Source: Arthrobacter echini (GTDB lineage: Bacteria; Actinomycetota; Actinomycetes; Actinomycetales; Micrococcaceae). From it: 64,000 nt of DNA. A program made the translations under genes and the position numbers. The notes beneath the pieces are model-generated. The model was not told where the DNA came from and searched no databases. It saw only the letters and a list, made by a program, of their open reading frames with translations. The DNA is taken from positions 124,001 to 188,000 of the forward strand of contig NZ_SSWH01000004.1 of assembly GCF_004803505.1 (NCBI RefSeq). Direction: 5' to 3'. Below are positions 37,498 to 51,444 of this stretch, one piece after another. Every line of letters starts with the position of its first letter. The stretch's first letter is position 1.

Positions 37498-39327
37498 CTA
37501 TCGGACGTGCAGCGTCAGCATGCCCGTCGAGTTGGACTGCTTGACTTCGATCCTCGTCCCGGTGCCGGCAACGATCACGGATCCCTGGGGATTGGCGGTG
37601 TCGTAGTAGGCGTTGGGGTTGGTGTCGTCGAAGACGGCGACGCCGGGCTGCGAGCGTACCGTGAGGGTGGTGAGGCCGGCAGCGGTCTCGCGGTTGAGCC
37701 TGAGCGCGTCGGTGGCCTGCTTGCCGAAGGTGGCGTCGAAGCTCTGGATCCGGTTGCGGACCACGGTTCCGTCGGACCAGGTGAGGGCCTTGGGGTGTGC
37801 GTCGACGGGTAGCGCGAGGCCGGCTCCGGGGTGCTGACGCGTGTTGTTGTTGCGCTGCGCGGTGTTCCAGTACGTGATGCTCAGGCCGTCCTGGTAGGCA
37901 TAGTGCTCAACGGTGTCGGGTGCTGTGAGACCCCAGCCGAAGTTGTACGGGCCGACGGCGAGCGTGGCGTCATAGCCCGCGTACACCCGGTTCTCGGCGA
38001 TGTAGAAGCGGTTGTTGCCGGCTGTGTCCTTGGGAAGGTTCACGACCACGGCCTGCGGCGCCTTCGTAGCGTGGAACGACGGGCCGATCTTGTGGGTGGA
38101 CTTGGTTCCCGCTGTGGCTGTCTCGTAGTCCAGCCAGCCGAGCTGCAGCTTCTCCCACGCACCCATGTGGTTCGGGGTCGTACCGATCGCACCGTCACCG
38201 TGGCTGAGCCAGGAGCCTGAGCTCATGAGGGTCCAGAAGCCCGTGCCGTTCTCTCCACCACTCGTGTCGTAGAGGTCGGGCAGGCCGAGGTCGTGTCCGA
38301 ACTCGTGGGCGAACACCCCGAGGCCGCCGTTCTCCGGCTCCGTGGTGTAGTCGCGGATCCAGACGTTCGAGTTGCCGATCTTGACGCCACCGAACGGATT
38401 GGCGGCGGGACCGGAGGTGCCGCCGCCGGCCTGGCCGACGGACCAGCGGTGCGACCAGATGGCCGAGGAGGCCGCTCCGGCCTCTTCACCCTCTCCGGCG
38501 TGGATCGCCTGGAAGTGATCGATGTACCCGTCGGGCTCGTCGAAGTCACCGTCCTTGTCGAAGTCGTAACGATCCCACTGATCGAAGGTCGCGAGGTAGG
38601 TGTCGATCTCGGCGGGCGTCTTGCCGGCGGCGATCTGCGAGTCGTACCAGGCGTTGGCGGTGTCCTGCACGAAGCGGGTCATGTCCGCCTGGCTCTCGGT
38701 CTCGCCGTAGCTGGCCGAGTTGTAGGGAACGGACACCCACTCACTGACGTCACCATCGACGGTGTACCGGCCACTGGACATCTCCTCGTAGACGCCCTTG
38801 AGGGATTCGCCGTCCTTGCTGAAGAACATGTCGAGGTAGTGCCCGCGGTCGAACGTGCCGGACCAGTAGGTGGAATTGTCCACCGCTCGGTTCGGCTCCG
38901 GGATGGCGCCGTGGGCGGGGCCGGGTGCCGATGAGGGGAACCGTGGGTCTACCTGGGTCCCGAAGTCGACGAGGAAGGACAGGATGCGGTCGCTGTCCTG
39001 CAGTCCGTACTGGGCCCACTGGCCGGGAGCGATCTTCACCGCCTTGGAACCATTACGGTTCTCGACCTTCGCCTCGCCGGCGATGACCTTCTCGACCGCC
39101 TGCCGGTTGAGTTCGCGCCGTTCCTCAGCGGCGGGATCGGCGCGGTCGTCGAGCTTCTTCGCAGTGCCGTCGGCGCTGGGGGAGGACGAGAACGAGGTGC
39201 TCGCGGTCGATGCGTCCGTGGTCGTGTCGCTGGTGGCCTGTGCGCTCACGGGAGCGAGCACGACGGCGCTGGTCACGGCGAGCGCCATCGCGCACCGCAG
39301 CCTGCGGGTATGAGTGGTGAGATTCAA
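37498..39327 (-). CDS. Secreted M6 family metalloprotease, immune inhibitor A-like
   Basis: A 609-aa exported zinc protease. A Sec signal peptide (hydrophobic 11-28) ends at about AQA-31, followed by a Ser/Thr-rich and acidic propeptide. The catalytic HEFGHDLGLPD begins at H341, and the Met-turn LMSSGSW follows. A DFDKDGDFDE calcium-like loop lies upstream. The start is TTG 39327 with an AGGAGA site 5 nt away. It is shorter than typical immune inhibitor A proteins and lacks obvious C-terminal binding modules. Confidence 0.9.
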   Translation of the reverse strand: MNLTTHTRRLRCAMALAVTSAVVLAPVSAQATSDTTTDASTASTSFSSSPSADGTAKKLDDRADPAAEERRELNRQAVEKVIAGEAKVENRNGSKAVKIAPGQWAQYGLQDSDRILSFLVDFGTQVDPRFPSSAPGPAHGAIPEPNRAVDNSTYWSGTFDRGHYLDMFFSKDGESLKGVYEEMSSGRYTVDGDVSEWVSVPYNSASYGETESQADMTRFVQDTANAWYDSQIAAGKTPAEIDTYLATFDQWDRYDFDKDGDFDEPDGYIDHFQAIHAGEGEEAGAASSAIWSHRWSVGQAGGGTSGPAANPFGGVKIGNSNVWIRDYTTEPENGGLGVFAHEFGHDLGLPDLYDTSGGENGTGFWTLMSSGSWLSHGDGAIGTTPNHMGAWEKLQLGWLDYETATAGTKSTHKIGPSFHATKAPQAVVVNLPKDTAGNNRFYIAENRVYAGYDATLAVGPYNFGWGLTAPDTVEHYAYQDGLSITYWNTAQRNNNTRQHPGAGLALPVDAHPKALTWSDGTVVRNRIQSFDATFGKQATDALRLNRETAAGLTTLTVRSQPGVAVFDDTNPNAYYDTANPQGSVIVAGTGTRIEVKQSNSTGMLTLHVR

Positions 39328-39661
39328 GGGTTCTCCTTAGTGAAATGTCCCAGTCGGAGCAGAAGCATCCTCAGACCGCTGCCGAAGGATACGAATATGT
39401 TGCCTAGGTCACACATCCTGGAGGAGACAGTAGCACCAGTTGCGGACACAGGAGTGATTGGCGGGGGAGCGATTCTCCTTCTCCCCGGTCTGGAGCACAC
39501 AGGGTGAAGGGGTCCTCTACAGCGGACCTGCAGCGGTCCCGAAAAGCCGGTGGAAAGAGAGGCGGTGCCGTCCATCCGGCGTGTTCTCCCGATGTGAGTC
39601 CGACGGATGCACACGTGGCCTGCAGTGGCGTTCGTCCCTGTGGTGACAGGACGGGAAGTGC

Positions 39662-40371
39662 CTATCCGGCGCCGACGACGAACAGGGTCCCGGCGAGACG
39701 AGGCCGGAGAGTATCAGCGTGATCATCGTGTAGCCGAGGATGTCGCGCATGTTCAGGCTGGCGATCGCGAGGAGCGGAAGTGCCCAGAACGGCTGGATCA
39801 TGTTCGTCCACTGGTCTCCGTAGGAGATCGCCATCATCACCAGATATGCGACCAGCGCCGAGCCGACCAGCGTGATGAGGACCCTGCTGGCGTCGAGTTC
39901 GTCAGTGGGTGTGACGACGTCGTCGTCCGGCGCGACGTCGTCGGTGTGTCGGGCGTCGATCTGCAGTTCGATGATCCGCTCGCCGGCCTTCGGTGCCACC
40001 AGCGCCAGGGCGCCGGGAACCAGGACCACCGTGGCGATGGTGGCGGTGATGTTCCACCAGGAAAACGTCGTCTCCGCAACAGGGATGGTGCGCCCGAGTT
40101 GTTCGGCGCTGAACGAGCCCTCCGTGGCGGCGGTCAGCGGGCCCGAGCCGGAGTAGCCCATGTGCCAGACCACAAAGCCGGAGAACCCTGCCGCGACCAG
40201 CATGGGAAAGTGCAGGGGTATCCCTTTGGCCCGGGCCTGTGCGGCGACCTCCTTCGCGAGCAGTCCGCCGATGACCAGGCCGAGGCCCCAGGTGATGAGG
40301 ACCGGGCATCGCCGTAATGGTTTTCTGCTGCGGCCAATCTGTTCTGCGAGGCGGGACAGAGGTTGAGCCAC
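39662..40371 (-). pseudogene. Decayed short-chain fatty acid transporter (AtoE family)
   Basis: The reading frame resembles AtoE-type transporters (usually about 440 aa) only in pieces. Residues from about 28 (WGLGLVIGGLLAKEVA) align to the middle of the family; the N-terminal 150 or so residues are missing and replaced by an unrelated 27-residue start. At about 39834 the frame jumps from LVGSALVAYLVM directly to MAISYGDQWTNMIQPFWALP, losing about 150 residues. Near 39697 one base is missing; restoring it gives VFAGTLFVVGAG and a stop at 39662. It is almost certainly non-functional. Confidence 0.85.
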
Positions 40372-40398
40372 AAGGAGAGATGTGTAGAAAGAATCGGG

Positions 40399-40418
40399 GT
40401 GATGTCTCAGGACATCAC
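40399..40418. repeat. Short perfect inverted repeat beside the atoE remnant
   Basis: GTGATGTC / GACATCAC with a TCAG loop, flanked by GGGG and CCCC. It lies just past the truncated end of the atoE remnant. The rest of 40372-40667 holds no recognisable gene and is less GC-rich. Confidence 0.6.
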
Positions 40419-40667
40419 ATGAACCCCGCGCTCACACCCTGGATTGCGATGAGCCGGAAATGCCACCACCAAGTGATACGCCTTCGCGCTCTATCGATTC
40501 CACCTGAATCATCCTGTAAGAAGGCTTGTTGGATCTGCGTTCGCTGGAAGTGACCTCGGCGTCGGATCTTCACCTCTTTCACAAGCCGCCCCTGGTAGTT
40601 CCAGTAGGGTGATGTGAGGGTCTTGGCGCCGTTGCCGGGACCGTCCGGCAACCGTATGGAGGCTCGA

Positions 40668-42902
40668 GTGTCCAGAAACGAAGACCATACTCGTCACAAC
40701 CCGTCCGATGTCGATGTGCCCATTCCGGGCGCACCGTCGGTCGAGGCTCCCTCCCTCGTGGAGCCGATCGAGCCCCGTGAGCCGCTTCCTCCGAAGCCTG
40801 ACCAGGATTCGCCGGAGACGGTGTCGCCGACCGGTGTTCCCACGGGTGCTGCGAAGACAGCAGTGTCGCAGAGCGGGCGTTTCCTGACCACGGCGCAGGG
40901 CACGCGGATGCGTGAGACGGACCATTCCCTGAAGGCGGGTCCGCGCGGTCCGATCCTGTTGCAGGATCATCACCTGCGGGAGAAGATCACCCACTTCGAT
41001 CATGAGCGCATTCCCGAGCGCGTGGTCCACGCGCGAGGCGCTGCAGCGCACGGGGTTTTCGTCGCCAATGGGGCCGGCGTCGGGGTCAGCAAGGCCGGCT
41101 TCCTCGCCGCGGGAACCGAAACGCCGGTCTTCGTCCGTTTCTCCACGGTCCTTGGTTCACGTGGTTCCGCGGACACGGTCCGGGACACCCGCGGGTTTGC
41201 GACGAAGTTCTACAGCGACGAGGGTACCTATGACCTCGTGGGCAACAACATTCCGGTGTTCTTCATCCAGGACGGCATCAAATTCCCCGACGTCGTCCAC
41301 GCCGCCAAACCACACCCGGACCGGGAGATCCCGCAGGCCCAAAGCGCGCACGACACGTTCTGGGACTTCGTGTCCCTCCATACGGAGGCGCAGGCCCACA
41401 CGATGTGGAACATGTCAGACCGGGGCATCCCACGGTCCTTCCGGACCATGGAGGGATTCGGGGTCCATACTTTCCGGCTCGTCAACGAGGCCGGTGAGAC
41501 CACATTGGTGAAGTTCCACTGGAAGCCACGGCAGGGCGTGCATTCCCTGGTATGGGAAGAGGCTCAGATCATCAACGGCATGGATCCGGACTTCCACCGT
41601 CGCGACCTCGCCGACACCATCGAGGCCGGCGCTTACCCTCAATGGGATCTCGGGATCCAGACTTTTCCGGACACTCCCGAGGAGATGTTCGAAGGGATCG
41701 ACCTTCTCGACCCCACGAAGTTCGTGCCCGAGGAACTCGCTCCGGTACAGATCATCGGCACCATGACACTCAACGCGAACCCGACCAACTATTTCGCGGA
41801 GACCGAGCAGGTCGCCTTCCACCCGGGACACCTCGTTCCCGGCATCGATGTCACGAACGACCCGTTGCTGCAGGCACGTCTCTTCTCCTACATCGACACC
41901 CAGATCTCGAGGCTCGGCGGGCCGAACTTCAGCCAGCTCCCCATCAACCGGCCGCTCACACCAGTGAACGACATGCTGCGTGACGGAATGCATCAGACAG
42001 CTGTCCACGGGGGTGTGGCACCCTACAAGCCCAACTCGCTCGACGGCGGGTGCCCTTTCCTGGCCGGGGAGGACATGAACGCCTACATCGAGGTGCCGCA
42101 GGAGCTTCCTTCCTCCCGGAAGGTCCGTGAGTCCCCGGCCACCTTCGACGATCACTTCAGCCAGGTCGGCATGTTCTTCCGGTCCTTGACCCCGGTGGAG
42201 CAGGACCACGTCATCCAGGCGTACACCTTCGAACTGGGCAAATGCTACGAGGAGAACATCCGGATCCGGCAACTGCAGAGCCTGGCCAACATCGACGAGC
42301 GGCTCTGCGCTGAAGTCGCCCAGGGCCTGGGACTGCCCGCCCCTGCTCCAACGGTGACGATGGAGGAATCCGCGACGAGTCCCGCGCTCTCCCAGATCGG
42401 TGAGACGTGGCCGGTCGACGGGCGGATCATCGGCATCATCGCCGACGAGTCCAGCGACCTGGACGCGGTCGACAGTGTCCGGCAGGACCTTCATGCTGCG
42501 GGGATGGTGCCCCTGGTGATTGCGCCGAAGGGCGGGAAGCTCGGCACCTCGATCGTCGTGCAGCGCACCTGGCTCACCGCGCGTTCCACCGAATTCGACG
42601 CGATCCTCCTTGCCGGTTCCAGCACCCCCGGCAGCGACGCGACGGACAGCCGTGATGCCAAGGCAGGAGATCCCAGCGGGCACGCGTCGGCAGACCCCCG
42701 GGCCAGCCTCATGATCGCTGAAGCATACCGCCACGCCAAGGCATTGGGCGGGTGGGGAAACGCCGAGAACGCCCTTGCAGCGGCAGGAGTGCCCTCGACC
42801 GCTCCCGGAGTAGTGGTCGGCGACGACACGTCAGCAGTCGTGGAGCAGCTGAAGGTACTACTTGCGCAGCACCGCGTCTGGGAACGATTCCCCGCCGCTT
42901 GA
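40668..42902 (+). CDS. katE: Large-subunit catalase (HPII type)
   Basis: A 744-aa monofunctional haem catalase of the large clade 2 type. The core has catalytic H121 in RVVHARG, the haem tyrosine Y408 in RLFSYIDTQ, and NTYF-like NPTNYFAETEQ. A C-terminal flavodoxin-like domain (about 585-744) is characteristic of HPII. A proline-rich disordered N-terminus precedes it. GTG 40668 is chosen for its ideal GGAGG 5 nt upstream; GTG 40614 and ATG 40656 are in frame. Confidence 0.95.
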   Translation: MSRNEDHTRHNPSDVDVPIPGAPSVEAPSLVEPIEPREPLPPKPDQDSPETVSPTGVPTGAAKTAVSQSGRFLTTAQGTRMRETDHSLKAGPRGPILLQDHHLREKITHFDHERIPERVVHARGAAAHGVFVANGAGVGVSKAGFLAAGTETPVFVRFSTVLGSRGSADTVRDTRGFATKFYSDEGTYDLVGNNIPVFFIQDGIKFPDVVHAAKPHPDREIPQAQSAHDTFWDFVSLHTEAQAHTMWNMSDRGIPRSFRTMEGFGVHTFRLVNEAGETTLVKFHWKPRQGVHSLVWEEAQIINGMDPDFHRRDLADTIEAGAYPQWDLGIQTFPDTPEEMFEGIDLLDPTKFVPEELAPVQIIGTMTLNANPTNYFAETEQVAFHPGHLVPGIDVTNDPLLQARLFSYIDTQISRLGGPNFSQLPINRPLTPVNDMLRDGMHQTAVHGGVAPYKPNSLDGGCPFLAGEDMNAYIEVPQELPSSRKVRESPATFDDHFSQVGMFFRSLTPVEQDHVIQAYTFELGKCYEENIRIRQLQSLANIDERLCAEVAQGLGLPAPAPTVTMEESATSPALSQIGETWPVDGRIIGIIADESSDLDAVDSVRQDLHAAGMVPLVIAPKGGKLGTSIVVQRTWLTARSTEFDAILLAGSSTPGSDATDSRDAKAGDPSGHASADPRASLMIAEAYRHAKALGGWGNAENALAAAGVPSTAPGVVVGDDTSAVVEQLKVLLAQHRVWERFPAA

Positions 42903-42921
42903 CCGGCAGCGACACCGATGC

Positions 42922-42961
42922 GTTCGGACGGACTCCTTCCTGCAGGAGTCCGTCCGAACTT
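42922..42961 (+). terminator. Hairpin terminator after katE
   Basis: A perfect 16-bp stem GTTCGGACGGACTCCT / AGGAGTCCGTCCGAAC with a 6-nt loop, 20 nt past the katE stop. The stretch 42962-43212 to pyrR shows no gene. Confidence 0.88.
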
Positions 42962-43212
42962 GGAACGAGTACCAACTCACCCGTCATCCAGGCACTGGGG
43001 GGCTGACAGCCGAAGAGCAGTGTTGTTGGGGCCGCGGATTCGAGGACGTCGCCCACGCCGATGCCCTTGACCTCGCCGTGCATCAGGGAGCGTCTGGTGC
43101 ATCTCGGAATCCGATCGACACGCTGTCAGGTTCCTCCCGTCGGCCAAGGTCCCGCGCTCGTCCTGCCGAGTCCCGCCCAGCCGGCGACCCGAGGACGCAA
43201 CCGTCCCTGTGC

Positions 43213-43268
43213 TAGCTTTGATCCCGCAACCACCCTTTAAGTTCCGTCCTGTGAGGCGGGGAAGGAGG
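43213..43268 (+). promoter_or_regulatory. PyrR-binding leader over the pyrR ribosome-binding site
   Basis: A TAGCTT -10-like box at 43213 is followed by TTTAAG, then a hairpin CCGTC-CTGTGA-GGCGG (43244-43259) with a GTGAGG-type loop, then AAGGAGG (43262-43268). This resembles the actinobacterial PyrR site, where binding of PyrR plus UMP hides the ribosome-binding site and represses translation. Strong by pattern; the family is known from mycobacteria. Confidence 0.8.
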
Positions 43269-43277
43269 AAGCGTGTC

Positions 43278-43865
43278 ATGACCATGCCTGCCCCCGGATC
43301 CGGCATCACCAAGCGCGTTGTTCTCGCAGCAGCAGACATGGACCGCGCCCTCACGCGCATCGCCCACGAGATCCTCGAGGCGAACAAGGGCAGCGCAGAT
43401 CTGATCCTCCTCGGCATCCCCCGCAGGGGTTTCCCGCTGGCCCAGCGCCTCGCCCGGAAGATCGCCGCCGTCGACGACGCCGTCGATCCCGACCTGATCA
43501 CCGGCCAGCTCGACGTCACCATGTACCGGGACGATCTCCGCCGCAACCCCACCCGCTCACCGCAGGCCACCCAACTGCCGCCGTCGGGCATCGACGACAA
43601 GGTCGTGGTGCTGGTCGACGACGTCCTGTACTCCGGACGCACCATCCGTGCAGCCCTCGACGCCCTCGCCGATCTCGGCAGGCCCCGCATCGTGCGCCTG
43701 GCCGTCCTCGTGGACCGCGGCCACCGCGAACTGCCCATCCGCGCCGACCACGTGGGCAAGAACCTCCCGACGTCGTCCCGTGAACGCGTCCGCGTGCACC
43801 TGGGCGAGGTCGACGGGCTCGAGGGCGTCGCCGCCGACGAGGTCGTCATCGAGGACCGCACGTGA
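43278..43865 (+). CDS. pyrR: Bifunctional pyr operon regulator / uracil phosphoribosyltransferase
   Basis: A 195-aa PRTase-fold RNA-binding regulator. The PRPP loop is [13 protein letters not shown] (110-122), and [11 protein letters not shown] and VTMYRDDL are the other family marks. ATG 43278 sits 9 nt after AAGGAGG. It likely represses its own operon in response to UMP through the hairpin overlapping this ribosome-binding site. GTGA overlap with pyrB. Confidence 0.96.
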   Translation: MTMPAPGSGITKRVVLAAADMDRALTRIAHEILEANKGSADLILLGIPRRGFPLAQRLARKIAAVDDAVDPDLITGQLDVTMYRDDLRRNPTRSPQATQLPPSGIDDKVVVLVDDVLYSGRTIRAALDALADLGRPRIVRLAVLVDRGHRELPIRADHVGKNLPTSSRERVRVHLGEVDGLEGVAADEVVIEDRT

Positions 43866-44941
43866 AGCATCTCCTGAGCACCCGCGACCTCTCTGCGGCG
43901 AGCGCCCTACGTCTGTTGGACGTGGCCGAGGAGATGTCCGCGGTGGGGGAGCGCGAGATCAAGAAGCTCCCGGCCCTGCGCGGACGCACCGTGGTCAATC
44001 TGTTCTTCGAGGACTCCACCCGCACCCGGATCTCGTTCGAGGCCGCGGCGAAACGGCTCTCCGCCGATGTCATCAATTTCGTCGCCAAAGGCTCTTCGGT
44101 CTCCAAGGGCGAGTCGCTGAAGGACACCGCGCAGACCCTGGAAGCCATGAGCGCCGACGCCGTGGTGATCCGCCACCCGGCCTCGGGCGCCCCCGCACGA
44201 CTCGCGGCCTCCGACTGGATCGACGCGGCCGTGATCAACGCCGGTGACGGCACCCACGAACACCCCACCCAGGCCCTGCTCGACGCCTTCACCCTGCGCC
44301 GGCACTGGGCACGTATCGGCGGCAATGCCTCCCCGGGGACCACGCTCGCCGGGATGAAGGTCCTGATCGTCGGAGATGTCCTCCACTCACGCGTGGCACG
44401 CTCCAACGTGTGGCTGCTGACGACGCTCGGAGCCGAGGTGCTGCTCGCGGGCCCACCCACGCTGATGCCCGTCGGCGTCGGAGCCTGGCCCTGCACGGTG
44501 TTCTACGATCTCGACGTGGCCATCGCCCAGCGCCCCGACGCCGTCATGATGCTGCGCCTCCAGGCCGAACGCATGAACGCCGCGTTCTTCCCCTCCACCC
44601 GTGAGTACTCACGGCGCTGGGGGTTCGACGACGGCAGGCTCGCACTCCTGGACATCATGGGACTGGACGACACCGTGATCATGCACCCCGGCCCCATGAA
44701 CCGCGGGCTCGAGATCTCCGCCGCAGCCGCCGACTCGCCGCGCTCCACCATCCTCGCGCAGGTGCGGAACGGTGTCTCGGTGCGCATGGCGGCGCTCTAC
44801 CTGCTGCTGTCCGGCGACACGCACGACGACGACCAGCACGACGACGAGCCGCAGGACGACGCACAGCGGGACGAGCCGGACGACAACGAGCCCCACGAGC
44901 CGCTGCACCCCTTGCCCATCCCGGAAGGCCGCACGCGATGA
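43862..44941 (+). CDS. pyrB: Aspartate carbamoyltransferase catalytic subunit
   Basis: A 359-aa ATCase. It has the carbamoyl-phosphate loop DSTRTR (51-56), the [12 protein letters not shown] box and MHPGPMNRG near residue 278. The catalytic part ends near residue 318; then 41 residues of acidic and histidine-rich tail follow ([13 protein letters not shown] and similar), not part of the family. No regulatory subunit gene is visible. ATGA overlap with pyrC. Confidence 0.96.
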   Translation: MKHLLSTRDLSAASALRLLDVAEEMSAVGEREIKKLPALRGRTVVNLFFEDSTRTRISFEAAAKRLSADVINFVAKGSSVSKGESLKDTAQTLEAMSADAVVIRHPASGAPARLAASDWIDAAVINAGDGTHEHPTQALLDAFTLRRHWARIGGNASPGTTLAGMKVLIVGDVLHSRVARSNVWLLTTLGAEVLLAGPPTLMPVGVGAWPCTVFYDLDVAIAQRPDAVMMLRLQAERMNAAFFPSTREYSRRWGFDDGRLALLDIMGLDDTVIMHPGPMNRGLEISAAAADSPRSTILAQVRNGVSVRMAALYLLLSGDTHDDDQHDDEPQDDAQRDEPDDNEPHEPLHPLPIPEGRTR

Positions 44942-46317
44942 CCGACATGAACCATGCCGCCAACCCGGACCCGAGCACCGAGTACCTCATCACGGGTGCT
45001 TCGATCCTGGGGAAGACGACCGCGGACCTCCTGCTCCGCGACGGCCGCATTGCCGCCGTCGGAGACTCGGCCGCAGCGCAGGCCTCGCCGTCGGCCGTGA
45101 CCATCGACGCCGCCGGGCTCGTGGCCCTGCCCGGCATGGTGGATCTGCACACGCATCTGCGCGAACCGGGCCGGGAGGACGCCGAGACGGTGGAGACCGG
45201 CTCGCGGGCAGCAGCACTGGGCGGCTTCACTGCCATCCACGCAATGGCGAACAGCTCACCCGTGGCCGACACCGCCGGCGTCGTCGAGCAGGTCCACAGT
45301 CTCGGCCTGGCCTCCGGCTGGGTGGACGTACGGCCCGTCGGCGCCGTGACGGTCGGACTCGGGGGAGAGCGCCTCGCCGAGCTCGGTGCCATGGCCGAAT
45401 CCCGGGCGAATGTCCGCGTCTTCTCCGACGACGGCATCTGCGTCCACGACCCGGTCCTGATGCGCCGCGCCCTGGAGTACGTCAAGGCGTTCGACGGCGT
45501 GATCGCCCAGCACGCCCAGGAACCCCGACTCACCGAGGGCGCCCAGATGAACGAGGGCGACGTCTCCGCCGTCCTCGGCCTCGCCGGCTGGCCCGCCGTC
45601 GCCGAGGAGAGCATCATCGCCCGCGACGTCCTGCTCGCCCAGCACGTCGGCTCGCGGCTCCACGTCTGCCACGTGTCCACGGCCGGGTCGGTGGAGATCA
45701 TCCGCTGGGCCAAGGCACGCGGCATCGACGTCACGGCCGAGGTCACCCCGCACCATCTGCTCCTGACCGAGGACCTGGTCCGCAGCTACGACCCCGTGTA
45801 CAAGGTGAACCCGCCGCTACGCACCTCAGGCGACGTCCAGGCGCTGCGTGAGGCCCTCGCCGACGGGACCATCGACGTCGTCGGCACCGATCATGCTCCG
45901 CACCCGTCCGAGCACAAGGACTGCGAGTGGGCGCAGGCCGCCATGGGCATGACCGGGCTGGAGACCGCCCTGTCCGTGGTGCAGCACGCCATGGTGGAGA
46001 CGGGCCTGCTCGACTGGGAGGGCTTCGCGCGCGTCACGTCCGTGACCCCCGCACGTATCGGCCGGCTCCACGACCAGGGCCGGGAGCTGGCTGCAGGCGA
46101 ACCCGCCAATCTGATCCTCGTCGATCCCGCCGCGCGCTGGACCGTGGATCCGGCCGCGATGGCCACGAAGGGCCGCAACAGTCCGTTCCGCGATCTGGAA
46201 CTGCCCGGCAGCGTCCGGGCCACGTTCTACGCCGGCCACGCCACGGTCCTCGACGGGGCGCTCGCGACGCCGCGACAGAACGCCCCGGTACAGGAGGTCC
46301 TCGCATGGAAGAAGTAG
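44938..46317 (+). CDS. pyrC: Dihydroorotase
   Basis: A 459-aa amidohydrolase of the class I (long) type making dihydroorotate. The metal site shows as [10 protein letters not shown] and HICHVST-like [10 protein letters not shown], followed by TAEVTPHHL and VVGTDHAPH. The C-terminus ends in the family-typical FYAGHATV. Its 3' end overlaps the PH-like gene by 13 bp. Confidence 0.96.
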   Translation: MTDMNHAANPDPSTEYLITGASILGKTTADLLLRDGRIAAVGDSAAAQASPSAVTIDAAGLVALPGMVDLHTHLREPGREDAETVETGSRAAALGGFTAIHAMANSSPVADTAGVVEQVHSLGLASGWVDVRPVGAVTVGLGGERLAELGAMAESRANVRVFSDDGICVHDPVLMRRALEYVKAFDGVIAQHAQEPRLTEGAQMNEGDVSAVLGLAGWPAVAEESIIARDVLLAQHVGSRLHVCHVSTAGSVEIIRWAKARGIDVTAEVTPHHLLLTEDLVRSYDPVYKVNPPLRTSGDVQALREALADGTIDVVGTDHAPHPSEHKDCEWAQAAMGMTGLETALSVVQHAMVETGLLDWEGFARVTSVTPARIGRLHDQGRELAAGEPANLILVDPAARWTVDPAAMATKGRNSPFRDLELPGSVRATFYAGHATVLDGALATPRQNAPVQEVLAWKK

Positions 46318-46847
46318 AGTGGGTCCTCCTGCCGCTGGGCATCATCCTGGTGGTCGTCGCACTCATGGCGCTCGGCTGGCGCAACCGGCTCCGCCGCCAG
46401 GCGGACGTCCCTGCGCCGCCCGACGTACCGGCCGATCTCGGGCCGGTCCTCTACGAGGCCGAGGGCCAGTACGTGGCGACGACGACGGCGGGGGACTGGC
46501 TCGATCGCATCGCCGTCCACGGCCTGGGCTTCCGCGGCAATGCCGTCGTCACCGTGCACGCCGACGGCGTCCTGATGACCCGGACCGGCGCCCCCTCCGT
46601 CTTCATCCCGCGCGCAGAGCTGGTCTCGGTACAGCTGGCGAGCGGCATGACCGGCAAGTTCGTCGAGAAGGAGGGTCTCGTCGTCGTGACCTGGAACCTC
46701 GGACCCGCCCGCACCGACCGGGAGCACCGCGTGGACACCGGATTCCGGACTCGCCACGCGGCCCACAAGGCCCAGCTCGTCGCGGCCATCGCCGCGCTCC
46801 TCCCCACAGACGCATCACCCACTCCCGACGACAGGAATCACCCGTGA
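46305..46847 (+). CDS. PH-like domain membrane protein of the pyr operon
   Basis: A 180-aa protein with one N-terminal membrane helix (about 5-24, [20 protein letters not shown]) and a soluble beta-rich domain (about 45-165) with [23 protein letters not shown] and [17 protein letters not shown] homologous gene lies between pyrC and carA in mycobacteria (Rv1382). Role unknown; the conserved place suggests a link to pyrimidine synthesis at the membrane. CAGGAGG precedes ATG 46305. Confidence 0.82.
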   Translation: MEEVEWVLLPLGIILVVVALMALGWRNRLRRQADVPAPPDVPADLGPVLYEAEGQYVATTTAGDWLDRIAVHGLGFRGNAVVTVHADGVLMTRTGAPSVFIPRAELVSVQLASGMTGKFVEKEGLVVVTWNLGPARTDREHRVDTGFRTRHAAHKAQLVAAIAALLPTDASPTPDDRNHP

Positions 46848-48045
46848 GCACAGTTCCACCGACAGTACCCGCGGTGCTCGTCCTCGAGGACGGCCGGATC
46901 TTCCGCGGCACCTCCTACGGCGCCGAGGGCACGGCACTCGGTGAGGCCGTCTTCGCCACCGGCATGACCGGGTACCAGGAGACCATCACCGACCCCTCCT
47001 ACGCCCGCCAGCTGGTGGTGCAGACCGCACCGCACATCGGCAACACGGGCGTGAACGCCGCCGACGCCGAGTCCCGGCGCATCTGGGTGGCCGGGTACAT
47101 CGTCCGCGACGCCGCCCGACGCCCGTCGAACTGGCGCTCCGAGCAGAGTCTCGACGAGGAGCTGCGCGACCAGGGCGTCGTCGGTATCGAGGGCGTCGAC
47201 ACGCGCGCCATCACCCGGCACCTGCGCGAGCGCGGCGCCATGCGCGCCGGGATCTTCTCCGGCGCGGGCGCGCTGTCCGACGACGCCCGGCTCATCGAGC
47301 AGGTCCTCGAGCAGCCCGCCATGACCGGCTCCCGCCTCGCCGAGGAGGTCAGCATCGACCAGGCGTACGTCGTCGAGCCCGCCGAGCACGGCTGGACCGG
47401 GGAGCCGGTGGCCACCGTCGCGGCGCTGGATCTCGGCATCAAGGCCATGACGCCCACGCACTTCGCCCGGCGCGGGGTGCGCTGCGTCGTCCTGCCCGCC
47501 ACCGCGACGTTCGACGACATCACTGCAGCCGGACCGGACGGCGTCTTCATGTCCAACGGACCGGGCGACCCCGCTACTGCGGAACCCCAGGTCGAGGTCC
47601 TGCGCCGTGTCCTCGACGCGCGGATCCCGTTCTTCGGCATCTGCTTCGGGAACCAGATCCTCGGGCGGGCGCTGGGCTTCGGCACCTACAAGCTCCCGTA
47701 CGGCCACCGCGGTATCAACCAGCCCGTACTGGACCGCCGCACCGGCACGGTGGAGATCACCTCCCAGAACCACGGGTTCGCCGTCGACGCCCCGCTCGAC
47801 GGTCCGGTGCAGGCGCCCGCCGGATCCTACGGGCGGGTGGAGGTCAGCCACATCAGCCTCAACGACGACGTCGTCGAAGGCCTGGCCTGCCTGGACCTCC
47901 CCGCCTTCTCGGTCCAGTACCACCCGGAGGCAGCCGCCGGTCCCCATGATTCGGCGTACCTCTTCGACCGCTTCATCGAGCTCATGCTGACCGAGAAGCG
48001 GACCGGGACCACCACCCCCGGCACCACAGCGCAGGAAGAGAACTG

Positions 48046-48046
<1 letters not shown>
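46844..48046 (+). CDS. carA: Carbamoyl-phosphate synthase small subunit
   Basis: A 400-aa glutamine amidotransferase subunit supplying ammonia to CarB. The N-terminal carA domain carries [19 protein letters not shown]; the class I GATase has catalytic C267 in GICFGNQ and the QYHPEA histidine-glutamate pair. GTG 46844 overlaps the PH-like gene by GTGA. It ends by a one-base overlap with carB. Confidence 0.96.
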
Positions 48047-51384
<3,338 letters not shown>

Positions 51385-51444
51385 GACCTCGCCGACGCCC
51401 AGCGCGCGAGGCCGACGTCCAGCGTGCGGCGACCGGAGCGCGCA

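Noticed and set aside
40415-40651. Small minus-strand ORF upstream of katE
   Set aside because: No ribosome-binding site or family; covers an inverted repeat and likely degraded DNA.
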